Origin: DAOPXV01 sp035352535 | Lineage (GTDB): Bacteria; Muiribacteriota; UBA9980 | Assembly (NCBI GenBank): GCA_964545075.1 | Contig: CAZJFS010000005.1 | Location: 1 to 64,000, forward strand | Length of the DNA: 64,000 bases | Reading direction: 5' to 3' | Shown: positions 9,084 through 17,684 of the stretch, piece by piece | How positions within the stretch are numbered: position 1 is the stretch's first letter | Layout of the letters: each line of letters begins with the position of its first letter | Translations under genes and position numbers: made by a program | The notes under the pieces: model-generated | Told to the model about the DNA's origin: nothing | Databases searched by the model: none | What the model saw: the letters and a program-made list of their open reading frames with translations, nothing else

Positions 9084-9296
9084 TTAAAGCATTGCGAGTA
9101 TTTCCGGCTCTTCGGGGAAGCGCCCGGTTTTCTTTTTGCTGAATATTAGCTTTCCGTCCGCGGTGATCTCAAAAACTCCGCCCCGGGATTTAATAAGCTT
9201 AACGGTTAAATTTTTCTTTTTTTCAATTTCTTCGGCAAGACTTGCCGCATAAGGATAGTAGTTTCACTCGCCGCAGTATTCGATGGAAATATTCAT
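9084..9296 (-). CDS. SelW/Rdx-family selenoprotein, TGA at 9264-9266 read as selenocysteine
   Basis: Conventional gene finding breaks this gene because codon 11 is TGA. Read as selenocysteine, it encodes 70 residues beginning MNISIEYCGEU, then NYYPYAASLAEEIEKK, and ending with GGVFEITADGKLIFSKKK and TGRFPEEPEIL. Those last two blocks are the Rdx (SelW/SelT/SelH) signature, and C8-G-E-U11 is the family's CxxU thioredoxin-like redox motif (CGAU in mammalian SelW). Four lines support it: the match continues across the TGA in the same frame; a SECIS-like hairpin lies 16 bases downstream; GGAGG is 6 bases from the ATG; a perfect promoter sits upstream. Likely a small cytosolic thiol/selenol oxidoreductase. 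A Cys-to-TGA sequencing error is the alternative, but the hairpin argues against it. Confidence 0.9.
9233..9247 (-). promoter_or_regulatory. Bacterial SECIS-like hairpin within the selenoprotein gene
   Basis: On the minus strand CGGCA-AGUCU-UGCCG forms a 5-bp stem (6 bp if A-U closes the loop), starting 16 bases after the UGA. The loop carries a G in its second position followed by U, as in the bacterial SECIS loops recognised by SelB (the E. coli fdhF loop also has GU). Position and loop agree with bacterial SECIS rules. Confidence 0.75.
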
Positions 9297-9328
9297 TTGT
9301 CGCCTCCATGGTAAAGTGCTTTTAACAA

Positions 9329-9357
9329 ATTATATCAACGACCGACGATTTTGTCAA
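9329..9357 (-). promoter_or_regulatory. Consensus sigma-70 promoter of the selenoprotein gene
   Basis: On the minus strand TTGACA (complement of 9352-9357) and TATAAT (complement of 9329-9334) are separated by 17 bases, a full consensus match. It lies about 30 bases upstream of the selenoprotein ATG and suggests strong constitutive transcription. Confidence 0.8.
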
Positions 9358-9430
9358 CAATCAAGCAACCATAATGAAATTAAAATATTGAGCCGAATGA
9401 TATTAGAAACCTCATTCGCCAAAGCTTTTG

Positions 9431-10789
9431 TTAAAATTCGAAAAATCCTTTTTTGCTTTGCATTTCGCAATCGGCCATCTCGCAATTTGCGACGCTGAAA
9501 TTTTTTTCTTCAGTGAAGCATATTGCGCTTCCGCGCTTTTTTGCTTCGCATTTAACGAAGCGACAGGAGGAGATGGAGTCTTCGCCGGCCGAACGATAGA
9601 CGCCGCCGCCATAGCCGGCCGAACATTTGCCGAAGTGGCAGCCCGTCATGATGGTTTCGCAGAAATTTAGATGGATTCCGCCGCCCTGTTCATGAGCTTG
9701 GCAGGAATTGAAGACGGAGTCGAACAGGTTCAACATCGAGCCTGCCTCCGCGCTTATACCTCCGCCGTTTTTCGAGTGGCATTCATAAAAAGACGAATTC
9801 TCGATGCTTATGGACGCAAAGTCAAATCGTGCGCCTCCGCCGCTTTCTATTGCCGCGCACTTGGTGAACGAAGAATTTTCAATCGCGCCGTGCGCCTCCC
9901 AGCAGGCGACGCCTCCTCCGGATTCGTTCGCCGCGCAATCTTCGAAAACGCAGTCCTTGAAAGTGAAAAAGACCTGAGCCGGACGTTCATGAGATTGATC
10001 GTTTTCGTCCGCGTCCTCCGTTTCAATTTCATCGTCGTAAGGATCGATCTCCACTGCGACGCCTCCGCCGGAAAAAATTTCCGCCATGCATTTTTCAAAC
10101 CGGCATTTCGACAGAATGACTTCGCAGTTGCCGCAGAAATAAACGCCTCCTCCGGTTCCAGCCGCGCAGGATATAAATTTGGATAATAGTATTTTTATAT
10201 CCGATTGCGTCGAGTTGATCCCGGCGCCCTTTATGCGGGCCCTGCAGTCCTCGAAAACGCAATCGTGGACTTCGGGCGCGCAGTTATAACAAAATAAGCC
10301 GGCGCCATAATCGGCTTCGCAATTTTTAAAAATGCTGTTTTTTATAACGAAAGTGGGATCTAAAGATCTGGCGAGGTTTATAAGCGTGACCGCGCCCGTT
10401 ATCTTTTTTTCGCCGTCGAATAAGTCAGGGAGCTTTCGAGCCGCTTCCGGCGAATATTTTAAGATCAGGCTGCCGTCGGAGCCCTCGCTTCCTTCGAAAA
10501 CGCAATGTGAAAAGACGCTATCCGCGCCGTTGGGATCTCCAAGTATAGTTATATTGCTCCAGTTTTCCGAGGAATTAGCGGGAAGAAATTCAGACCCGGA
10601 CGCTTCTATGGAACCCTCACAGAAGATCCCGGCGCCTTTTTCGAAATGAAGCGCGGCTGATTCGACGATGAGCTTGGCCCCGCGCCTGATAATAATAGTG
10701 TCTGAAACATGATATTTTCCAGGCATTATCTTGTGGCGGGCGCCGCCTTCGATGAGCAGATTTTTTATTTCGGAGTTATCAAAGTTCAT
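9431..10789 (-). CDS. Cysteine-rich right-handed beta-helix protein without signal peptide
   Basis: A 452-residue protein built of about ten turns of a parallel beta-helix. Each turn repeats a pattern close to F-x-x-C-x-A-x-x-x-G-G-G-(V/I/A), seen as FEDCAANESGGGVACW, FTKCAAIESGGGARFD, FYECHSKNGGGISAEA and FGKCSAGYGGGVYRSA. It has 26 cysteines. The N terminus (MNFDNSEIKNLLIEGG) shows no signal peptide or membrane segment, so the Cys ladder would sit in reducing cytoplasm or need another export route. An acidic loop at about 265-285 (DPYDDEIETEDADEND) interrupts the repeat. The start has no clear ribosome site. Related polymorphic outer-membrane-like and pectate-lyase-like helices are normally secreted. 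Function unknown. Confidence 0.7.
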   Translation of the reverse strand: MNFDNSEIKNLLIEGGARHKIMPGKYHVSDTIIIRRGAKLIVESAALHFEKGAGIFCEGSIEASGSEFLPANSSENWSNITILGDPNGADSVFSHCVFEGSEGSDGSLILKYSPEAARKLPDLFDGEKKITGAVTLINLARSLDPTFVIKNSIFKNCEADYGAGLFCYNCAPEVHDCVFEDCRARIKGAGINSTQSDIKILLSKFISCAAGTGGGVYFCGNCEVILSKCRFEKCMAEIFSGGGVAVEIDPYDDEIETEDADENDQSHERPAQVFFTFKDCVFEDCAANESGGGVACWEAHGAIENSSFTKCAAIESGGGARFDFASISIENSSFYECHSKNGGGISAEAGSMLNLFDSVFNSCQAHEQGGGIHLNFCETIMTGCHFGKCSAGYGGGVYRSAGEDSISSCRFVKCEAKKRGSAICFTEEKNFSVANCEMADCEMQSKKGFFEF

Positions 10790-10903
10790 AAGATCATTTT
10801 ACTAAAAAAAAGAATTTTTTGAAACAATAATTTTTAAAAAAACTATTCAGGACGTTAAAGGTTTTATATGGCTTCGATATTAAGTTTTTTATTAACTTAA
10901 AAT

Positions 10904-10932
10904 TTGACAATTGTATTAAATTTATATATAAT
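10904..10932 (+). promoter_or_regulatory. Consensus sigma-70 promoter of glgA
   Basis: TTGACA (10904-10909), 17-base spacer, TATAAT (10927-10932). Start site expected near 10939, giving a leader of about 50 bases before the glgA ATG at 10990. Confidence 0.8.
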
Positions 10933-10989
10933 ACCACTTGTTGATTTTTATTGAATTTTTAAAAAATAAATATGTAAGGAATTGTTGTC

Positions 10990-12504
10990 ATGAGTGATAG
11001 TTTAAAGATCTTTTTCGCTTCATCGGAAGTTCATCCCTTCGCCAAAACCGGAGGACTTGCCGACGTTTCGATGGCGCTGCCCAAAGCACTCTCAAAATTA
11101 GGCCATGACGTTCGCATCGCCATGCCATGTTACAAGAGCATCGACCGCCAGAAATATGAGATGCGGTATCTAACTGATTTTCCTCTTAAAATGAACAATT
11201 TTACTCATAACTGCATCGTGCGCGAGGGAAAACTGGAGTTCAAGGCCGAAAAGGATAAGAAACGCTCGCGCGTAAAACAGCATGTTCCGGTTTATTTTAT
11301 TGATTCATATGAATATTTCGATCGCGACGGCTTATATTCCACGGAAACCGCCGATTATATCGATAACGCCAGAAGATTCGGATATTTCTGCCGTTCCGCC
11401 ATGGAACTTTTAAAAAAAATCGATTTCAAGCCCGACATAATCCATGTGAATGACTGGCAGGCCGCCTTTATTTCACTGCTTTTGAAACGCCAGTATAATT
11501 CCGATCCTTTTTATAAGGACATAGCTTCAGTATTCACGATCCATAATATACAATACCAGGGCGTATTCGATATGCAGGCGCTCGTCGATCTCGATCTCAC
11601 GTGGGATTATTTTTCGCCCGATCTTCTTGAATTTTTCGGCAAAATCAACCTTATGAAAGCCGGCATAATTTTTTCCGACTCGGTCAACACCGTATCGGAA
11701 AGTTATGCGCTGGAGATACAGGGAACTTCAGCGGGAATGGGGCTTGAAGGGCTTTTATCTACCAAAAAAAATGATATTTACGCCATTACGAACGGCATTG
11801 ATTACGACGAATGGAACCCCGAGACCGATCCTAACCTTGCTTCCAATTATTGCGTCAAAACATATGCAGCTAAAAAGCTTTTATGCAAGCGCGACCTTCA
11901 AAAGTCCGCCAAACTTCCGGAAAGTGACGTGCCGGTTGTCGGAATGGTGACGCGTCTGGCCGATCAGAAAGGCCTGGATATCGTAGCGAAAGCCATGGAA
12001 GATCTTATGAAGCTCGACATGCAGTTCGTCCTTCTTGGCACCGGCGATAAACGTTACATCGATATGCTTTATTCTTACCTGAAAAAATATCCTGAAAAAT
12101 GCGCTTTTTTCCTTAAATTTGACGCATTTACCGCCTCGAAGATCTATGCGGGCTCCGATTTCTTCCTGATGCCTTCGCGTTTTGAACCGTGCGGGACGAG
12201 CCAGCTTATATCGCTTAAATACGGAACGATCCCCATAGTTCGCGCTACAGGCGGGCTTGCCGATACCATAACTGATTTCGATGTGCGCACCAACCGTGGA
12301 AACGGTTTTTCCTTCAAGGAATACAATGAAACGGCGCTCGTCAAGTGCGTCGAACACGCTTTCAGCATATACCAGAACAAGCAAATGTGGAACATTCTTA
12401 TACAAAATGGCATGGCCTGCAATTTTTCATGGGAGACGGCCGCCGCTAAATACGTGGATGTTTATAAGAAGTCTATCGAAAAAGTCAAAGGCTATATTTA
12501 TTAA
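10990..12504 (+). CDS. glgA: Glycogen (starch) synthase, ADP-glucose type, GT5
   Basis: A 504-residue GT5 glycogen synthase that transfers glucose from ADP-glucose to the non-reducing ends of alpha-1,4-glucan. The N-terminal substrate motif is HPFAKTGGLADV with KTGG at 19-22; HVNDWQAAFISLL and FTIHNIQYQGVF follow as in family members. The C-terminal Rossmann lobe has MPSRFEPCGTSQLISLKYG with the catalytic Glu, and RATGGLADTI. Length is normal. AAGGA lies 9 bases before the ATG. The next gene, a phosphohexomutase, starts 36 bases after the stop, so glucose-phosphate interconversion and glycogen synthesis are probably one operon. No glgC or glgB is in the window; a secreted alpha-glucan-active GH57 is at 50.5 kb. 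Confidence 0.97.
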   Translation: MSDSLKIFFASSEVHPFAKTGGLADVSMALPKALSKLGHDVRIAMPCYKSIDRQKYEMRYLTDFPLKMNNFTHNCIVREGKLEFKAEKDKKRSRVKQHVPVYFIDSYEYFDRDGLYSTETADYIDNARRFGYFCRSAMELLKKIDFKPDIIHVNDWQAAFISLLLKRQYNSDPFYKDIASVFTIHNIQYQGVFDMQALVDLDLTWDYFSPDLLEFFGKINLMKAGIIFSDSVNTVSESYALEIQGTSAGMGLEGLLSTKKNDIYAITNGIDYDEWNPETDPNLASNYCVKTYAAKKLLCKRDLQKSAKLPESDVPVVGMVTRLADQKGLDIVAKAMEDLMKLDMQFVLLGTGDKRYIDMLYSYLKKYPEKCAFFLKFDAFTASKIYAGSDFFLMPSRFEPCGTSQLISLKYGTIPIVRATGGLADTITDFDVRTNRGNGFSFKEYNETALVKCVEHAFSIYQNKQMWNILIQNGMACNFSWETAAAKYVDVYKKSIEKVKGYIY

Positions 12505-12540
12505 AAAATAACAACCAATTTTAAAAAGGAGCGGAGTTTT

Positions 12541-13959
12541 ATGGCAATAAAATTTGGAACCGACGGATGGCGCGCCATTATGGCGGAAGAATTCACTTTT
12601 CCGAATGTGCGGATCGTGGCTTACGCCATCGCTAAATATATAAAAGATCAGAAAAAGGAATCCCGTGGGATCGTAATCGGCTATGACACGCGCTTTTTAT
12701 CGGATAAATTCGCCGAGACGTGCGCGCAGGTGATGATGGCGGCCGACATAAAAGTATATCTCATGGAACGTGATGCGCCCACTCCCGTAACGGCTTTTAC
12801 CGTCGTTGAAAAAAACGCCGCCGGAGCGATAATGCTTACCGCTTCTCATAACCCGCCTTATTATAACGGACTGAAATTCATCCCCGAATACGGCGGGCCC
12901 GCCAACACGCAGATAACTGGACAGATAGAAGCTAATATCGCGACCATCATGCCCAACGAAAAGATACTTGAAATGTCCATGGAAAAAGGCTTTGCCGCTA
13001 AAAAGATAGAGAAGATCGATCCCAGCGAGGCTTACTTTAAAAAAATTCACGAACTCGTCGATTTCGAGACCATAAAAAAATCCAAGATCACGGTCGCTTA
13101 TGACGCTCTTTACGGTACCGGGAGAAATTACGTCGATTCTCTTCTGGCTCAGAATGGCATTAAAACCCGCGTTATTCACAATATGCGCGACCCGCTTTTC
13201 GGCGGCGGAATGCCCGAGCCGTCGGTTGAAAATCTTACGCAGCTTATCTCTATCGTAAAAGACAATAAGCTCACGCTCGGGTTGTCGACCGATGGAGACG
13301 CCGACAGATTCGGCATAATCGATAGCCTCGGCGTTTATCTTACGCCCAACCAAGTAATATCTATATTGTTCCTGCACCTCATCAAGCGTCGTAAATTTCA
13401 GGGTTCGGTGGTCCGGACCGTCGCGACGACCCACCTTATCGATAAAATAGCCGCTAAATTCAATATAACGGTCCATGAAGTTCCGGTTGGATTTAAATAT
13501 ATCTGTGAAAAAATGCTGGCCGAGAACGTCATAATCGGCGGCGAGGAAAGCGGCGGGCTTTCGATACTCGGGCATATCCCTGAAAAAGACGGCATCCTGG
13601 CGGACCTGCTTATGTGCGAGGTTGCGGCCATAGAGAACAAGCCGCTTTCGATCGTATTTAAAAATATCATGGATGAATACGGAGAAGTTTATACCGAACG
13701 CATCAACATACATCTTAAAAACGACGAGCAGAAAAACAACATCATGCTCAAACTCAAAGTCGATCCGCCTTCATTCATACAGAACGTGAAGGTCAATTCG
13801 GTCAACGATATCGACGGTTATAAATACATATTAAAGGATGGCTCATGGATACTCGTGCGCGCTTCCGGAACGGAACCCGTGCTCAGGATGTATATCGAAG
13901 GCGCTACCCGCGACATGCAAAGAAAACTTCAGAAATTCGCTGAAGATCTCCAGAAGTAA
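12541..13959 (+). CDS. Phosphoglucomutase/phosphomannomutase, alpha-D-phosphohexomutase family
   Basis: A 472-residue phosphohexomutase that moves phosphate between C1 and C6 of glucose or mannose. The active-site serine is S102 in TASHNPPYYNGLKF, the magnesium loop is STDGDADRFGI near 250, the sugar-binding loop is GGEESGGLS, and the phosphate-binding end is RASGTEPVLRMYIEG. All four family landmarks are intact. GGAG lies a few bases ahead of the ATG. Placed directly after glgA, the likely role is to supply glucose-1-phosphate for storage polysaccharide, but glucose, mannose and glucosamine specificity cannot be separated from sequence by eye. Confidence 0.94.
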   Translation: MAIKFGTDGWRAIMAEEFTFPNVRIVAYAIAKYIKDQKKESRGIVIGYDTRFLSDKFAETCAQVMMAADIKVYLMERDAPTPVTAFTVVEKNAAGAIMLTASHNPPYYNGLKFIPEYGGPANTQITGQIEANIATIMPNEKILEMSMEKGFAAKKIEKIDPSEAYFKKIHELVDFETIKKSKITVAYDALYGTGRNYVDSLLAQNGIKTRVIHNMRDPLFGGGMPEPSVENLTQLISIVKDNKLTLGLSTDGDADRFGIIDSLGVYLTPNQVISILFLHLIKRRKFQGSVVRTVATTHLIDKIAAKFNITVHEVPVGFKYICEKMLAENVIIGGEESGGLSILGHIPEKDGILADLLMCEVAAIENKPLSIVFKNIMDEYGEVYTERINIHLKNDEQKNNIMLKLKVDPPSFIQNVKVNSVNDIDGYKYILKDGSWILVRASGTEPVLRMYIEGATRDMQRKLQKFAEDLQK

Positions 13960-13987
13960 AATAAAAATAAAATAAGAGGTGTTTGTT

Positions 13988-14635
13988 TTGGTAAGAAAAA
14001 ATTATTTTATTAAAAAAGGTCTCCAGACAAGGTTTATCGGAACGGTTTTTTTAATAATAGCTCTCGTCGTGGTTGTTTTATTCTGCAATCTCTACTTTTT
14101 CGGGCTTTTTCTCGCGCAGGACGATACGGAACAAAAATATGAGAGCGCTATGACGAAACTTCAGGAAGACGTCAGGGATAAGCTTGCTGGAAGGCTTGCT
14201 CTGCTCATATTAGTCAACATAACCATAATCGCTCTGATCTCGCTATTCTTCTCGCACCAGATAGCGGGGCCCGTGTATAAACTTGAAATGACGCTTCAAA
14301 AAATAATCGACGGCGATGCCAGCGTCCGGTTCTCCTTCCGGCAGAGCGACAAGTTCGATGAAGTGGCGGACCTTTTGAATGATATGAAGGATGGTTTCGT
14401 AGAGCCGTTGAAGCTCGTGCGCGACGTCAATTTGAAAGCGCTTCCGCTCATAGAAGAGGCCATCGCGAAAAAAGACGCCAGGGTATCCGAAGCGGCTCTT
14501 TCGCAGCTTAAAGAAATGCACTCGCAAATAGCTAATTCCATACTCGAAATGAAATTCGAGGCGCCTCAGAAGGTTGAGGTTGCGTCTAACGATCAGACAG
14601 CTTCGCCCGCGCCCGATGAAAAGAAAGAAAGTTAA
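13988..14635 (+). CDS. Two-helix membrane protein with HAMP domain
   Basis: A 215-residue inner-membrane protein. The TTG start at 13988 is chosen because AGAGGTG at 13974-13980 lies 7 bases ahead; the GTG at 13979 overlaps that site. Two transmembrane helices (about 16-43 and 68-88) enclose a short loop of only about 25 residues. A HAMP domain follows at about 89-137, with AGPVYKLE, IIDGDASVRFSF and a DEVADLLNDM end. The remainder is helical and ends in a polar tail without kinase, methyl-accepting or cyclase domain. HAMP proteins usually pass signals to an output domain; here none is fused, so it may act on a separate partner. It lies between the mutase and coaE, 6 bases before the latter. 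Confidence 0.75.
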   Translation: MVRKNYFIKKGLQTRFIGTVFLIIALVVVVLFCNLYFFGLFLAQDDTEQKYESAMTKLQEDVRDKLAGRLALLILVNITIIALISLFFSHQIAGPVYKLEMTLQKIIDGDASVRFSFRQSDKFDEVADLLNDMKDGFVEPLKLVRDVNLKALPLIEEAIAKKDARVSEAALSQLKEMHSQIANSILEMKFEAPQKVEVASNDQTASPAPDEKKES

Positions 14636-14640
14636 GGTTA

Positions 14641-15267
14641 ATGATAAAAATAGGTGTTTCCGGTATCGCCGGATCAGGTAAATCTTTGTTTTGCGGCTTT
14701 TTTAAAAATGATAACGGGTTCGTGCTGGATTTGGACGGCGTGGCTCATGACATGTATTCGGATCGTGAAAGTTCCGTTTATCGCGAGGTGATCGCGACGT
14801 TTCAAGCCGGCGTGCCGGACCTTGTGGCCGCGGACGGTTCCATTAACCGTAAAGCTCTTGGCAAATATGTGTTTTCGGATGGGCAAGCGTTGAAAAAACT
14901 CAACGATATATTTTATATTAAATTTATTGAATATGTCGGCGCGCTTGCCGCGCGGTGCTGTGAAAAGGGATACCGCTACTTTGTTCTTGACGCGGCGGTG
15001 CTTTTCGATAGCGGTCTTGACCGGCTTATGGACAAAACGGCGTGGGTATCCTCGCCGCCCGGTTTAACCATCGCAAGGCTTGTTGAAAAACGCGGATGGA
15101 CGAGCGAATATGCCGACGGAGTCGTATCGCGGCAGATCGCCCGGTTCGCTGGCAGCGCCGAAAAAGCCGGGTTTATTATAAAAAACGACGGGGATGCTGA
15201 AAAGTTATATTTGAAATACCAGAATTTCTTGAAGGAGATCAATCTCGATGAAAAAAAATCTCGCTAA
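14641..15267 (+). CDS. coaE: Dephospho-CoA kinase
   Basis: A 208-residue kinase for the last step of coenzyme A synthesis, phosphorylating the 3'-hydroxyl of dephospho-CoA. The Walker A loop is GIAGSGKS at 8-15. LDLDGVAHDMY corresponds to the D-x-D/H region, and LDAAVLFDSG with the following VSSPPGLTIARL is the CoaE core; RQIARF matches the lid region. Length is standard. It overlaps the LolA-like gene downstream by 20 bases and sits 6 bases after the HAMP gene, so these are translated from one message. Confidence 0.9.
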   Translation: MIKIGVSGIAGSGKSLFCGFFKNDNGFVLDLDGVAHDMYSDRESSVYREVIATFQAGVPDLVAADGSINRKALGKYVFSDGQALKKLNDIFYIKFIEYVGALAARCCEKGYRYFVLDAAVLFDSGLDRLMDKTAWVSSPPGLTIARLVEKRGWTSEYADGVVSRQIARFAGSAEKAGFIIKNDGDAEKLYLKYQNFLKEINLDEKKSR

Positions 15268-15916
15268 GTTTATGCTTGTAATAGCGATTACGGCCGCATT
15301 TCTAACGTTATTCGAAAATGCTTTTGCCGCCGATGCTATGAGCGTGGTCCGCTCCGTCAAATCTTTTTATTTTAAGGCGAATTCAGATTTTATAGTGAGC
15401 TTTAAGGTTAATTCAAAGATGCGCGACATTGCCTTCGACGGGAATTTCATGTTCCGTCCGCCGATGAATTTCATCATTGACGCCGTAAGCTCCGCTCTTC
15501 AGGTTAAGATCGTTTTCAAGGAAGCCGATGGCTTCATATATCTGCCGGCCGCGAATATGATCACCAATCTTGATAAGATGACGCAACTGAAAACGAAATC
15601 GATACAGATACCTAAAAATATGGCGCAGCTCGATTCAAAACTCGATCAGCTGGCCGCTGATTTCGAGCTCGATGCTTCCGACGAGCCCGGCGACGTTATA
15701 AAGATCAGCGGAAAATCAAAAAAAGCGAAAGGCGCGTTCAGCGCCCTCGTCGATAAAAAAAGCTTTGAACTTAAATCCATAGCCACGTTTACGGCGAAAG
15801 GCGCCGAAGAAATGTTCATAGAATTTAAAAATTACAGGAAAGAAAAAGTTTCCGAAGCGCTTTTTGAAAGGCCAACGGGCGCCATCGAGGCAAATCTTCC
15901 CGTTCCGGTTTTCTGA
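15248..15916 (+). CDS. LolA-like outer-membrane lipoprotein carrier protein
   Basis: A 222-residue exported protein; signal peptide 1-28 with NAFAAD at the cleavage region. GGAG precedes the ATG inside coaE. After the signal the order MSVVRSVKSFYFKANSDFIVSFKVNSKMRDIAFDGNFMFRPPMNFIIDA resembles the LolA/LolB half-barrel, in which the first helix and an antiparallel sheet shield lipoprotein acyl chains. Its presence supports an outer membrane. Similarity is by pattern only, and related half-barrels (DUF4292, DUF2092-type) cannot be excluded. A strong terminator follows within 60 bases, ending the glgA-to-lolA transcription block. Confidence 0.6.
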   Translation: MKKNLAKFMLVIAITAAFLTLFENAFAADAMSVVRSVKSFYFKANSDFIVSFKVNSKMRDIAFDGNFMFRPPMNFIIDAVSSALQVKIVFKEADGFIYLPAANMITNLDKMTQLKTKSIQIPKNMAQLDSKLDQLAADFELDASDEPGDVIKISGKSKKAKGAFSALVDKKSFELKSIATFTAKGAEEMFIEFKNYRKEKVSEALFERPTGAIEANLPVPVF

Positions 15917-15962
15917 TCCGATATTTTAAATCCGTGAAAAAGCATCTCAAATAAGATGAATT

Positions 15963-15999
15963 AAAAAAGCTCCGCCTGATTGACAGGCGGAGCTTTTTT
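15963..15999. terminator. Bidirectional intrinsic terminator
   Basis: A stem of AAGCTCCGCCTG with CAGGCGGAGCTT around ATTGA, with A and T runs on both sides. It separates the plus-strand lolA-like gene from the minus-strand TPR gene and can end both transcripts. Confidence 0.92.
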
Positions 16000-16046
16000 A
16001 ACGGCGATTATTTTATCGATATCGTTTCTTTTCGCTGGCGGCGAGC

Positions 16047-17003
16047 TTATTTTATTCTGACTTCGGCCGTTTTATCGTTGCCTTCGCTGATCCTTCCGGT
16101 TGGTTTATCCTCGGCTTTTTTTGCCGTTACTTCAGCCGTTCCGGCTTTAAGCTCTTCGAATTTAACGAGAGGGACTTTAGGCGCCTTCGAAATATTTTCA
16201 CGGCTTTTCTTTGCGAGCTCGATGACCGTTGCGTCCACCTGCATTTTAGCTATTTCGTCGTATATTTTAACCGCTTCGGGACCTTGCGCGTCATATTCGT
16301 ACGCCGCCGCTTTGCCGAGAAGCGCCTGAGCTTTCTGAGAGGTCGTGATATCCTTGACGTTTAAAAGTTTGTCGAATTTTTCGATGGCCTTTTTCGAGTT
16401 GTAGTTTCTGAGGTATTCGTTGGCTGAAAAGAAGAGCCCGGGAATTATTTCACGGTTGTCGGCGAATCTCGCCTCGAGCGTGTCGAGGGTCTTGCGCATA
16501 TCGTCGAGTTTTTTCTGATCTCTGTATATTTCCGCGAGCCTGTATAATCCGGTTATATTTTCGGTATAAAGTGGATAATCCTCGGATAAACGGTTGAGAA
16601 TATCCGCTTCCGATTTCGCATCCTTATTTTCCTTGTGGATGAAGGCGATTTCGACGCAGGCCTTAGGCGCCAGGTAATGTTTCGGAAATTTTTCGATTAT
16701 TTCCCTGAACGACTTTATTGAATTGGCCGCGTCCTTGTCTTTTCGGTATTTTTGGCCGAGACAATAAGAAGCCAGAGGCGATTTCTGGTCGGCTGATCCG
16801 ATTTCCGCCAGCTGTTTTAATTTTTCGGCGTCCATGGCCGTTATTTCCTGGTCCGTAAAGGTTTTGGGAACTGAAATTTCAGGCGTGACATCGCTTTTTT
16901 CATCCGCCCCGGCGGCCATGCATGAACTTTCACGGTCCGAGGGCGAAAGGGTGGTAATTACCAGAAACAGGCTTAAAGCAGACATTTTAATGAAATTTTT
17001 CAT
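16047..17003 (-). CDS. Exported tetratricopeptide-repeat protein
   Basis: A 318-residue protein, started at the MKNFIKM ATG (17003) because GGGGTG lies 7 bases ahead; five extra codons upstream are open. The first 20 residues are a signal sequence. From about 60 to 270 the protein is all helical with TPR-type spacing: SYCLGQKYRKDKDAANSIKSF, ACVEIAFIHKENKDAKSEA, LYRLAEIYRDQKKLDDMRKTL and LGKAAAYEYDAQGPEAVKIY. The C-terminal 50 residues are charged and probably disordered. It resembles YbgF/BamD-like periplasmic scaffolds in layout but has no lipobox that I can trust. Its partners are unknown. Confidence 0.75.
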   Translation of the reverse strand: MKNFIKMSALSLFLVITTLSPSDRESSCMAAGADEKSDVTPEISVPKTFTDQEITAMDAEKLKQLAEIGSADQKSPLASYCLGQKYRKDKDAANSIKSFREIIEKFPKHYLAPKACVEIAFIHKENKDAKSEADILNRLSEDYPLYTENITGLYRLAEIYRDQKKLDDMRKTLDTLEARFADNREIIPGLFFSANEYLRNYNSKKAIEKFDKLLNVKDITTSQKAQALLGKAAAYEYDAQGPEAVKIYDEIAKMQVDATVIELAKKSRENISKAPKVPLVKFEELKAGTAEVTAKKAEDKPTGRISEGNDKTAEVRIK

Positions 17004-17051
17004 TTTCAAACACCCCATATTTTTATCTTATGCTTAATATATCATTATTTT

Positions 17052-17684
17052 TCATATAAGGCAATAGCCATGTTCGGCAAATAATTTGGAAAGTCTCATT
17101 ATCGGAAGCCCCACGACGTTGAAATAACATCCGTCTATTTTTTCAACGAACAGTGATGCGAACCCCTGTATTCCGTAGGCGCCCGCCTTATCCATAGGCT
17201 CTTTCGTCATTATGTAGCGATCTATTTCGTAAGCGGAAAGTTTTTTGAAGAAGACCCGCGTACATTCGTGACCGCTATGCATGCTTTTTTTACCGCCGGA
17301 TATTTTCAAAACCGAAACGCCCGTTACAACTTCATTGTCGGCTCCGGAGAGCTTCGAGAGCATTTTTTTTGCGTCGGCTTCGTCTTCAGGTTGGCCCATT
17401 ACGTGACCGTCCATTACCACGATCGTATCGGCGCCGATTATCAATGCGTCATTTCCGTCCGCGTCCTCCACTTTTGACGCTACGGCGGCGACCTTGGCGG
17501 CGGCAAGTTTTGAAGCGAATTCGCTTGGCTTTATTCCGGCGCCGGATATAAGTTTTTCATCGAAATCCGAAGTTATTACTTCGAATTTAACGTTTAAATT
17601 TTTTAATAATTCTTGTCTCCGCGGCGATTTTGAAGCTAGTATAACGCGCGCGCCGCTTTCATTGACGTATTTTAATTCTTTCAT
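17052..17684 (-). CDS. maf: Maf-type nucleoside triphosphate pyrophosphatase
   Basis: A 210-residue Maf/YhdE-type pyrophosphatase that hydrolyses non-canonical or modified nucleoside triphosphates, preventing their incorporation. The signature ILASKSPRRQELLKNL is at about 15-30; EVITSDFDEKL, IIGADTIVVMDG (with the catalytic Asp) and PEDEADAKKMLSKLSG follow, then the GAYGIQGFASLFVEKIDGCYFNVVGLP end. Everything needed is present. The ATG overlaps the stop of the deacetylase gene by 4 bases (ATGA type), so both are translated together. Confidence 0.95.
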   Translation of the reverse strand: MKELKYVNESGARVILASKSPRRQELLKNLNVKFEVITSDFDEKLISGAGIKPSEFASKLAAAKVAAVASKVEDADGNDALIIGADTIVVMDGHVMGQPEDEADAKKMLSKLSGADNEVVTGVSVLKISGGKKSMHSGHECTRVFFKKLSAYEIDRYIMTKEPMDKAGAYGIQGFASLFVEKIDGCYFNVVGLPIMRLSKLFAEHGYCLI

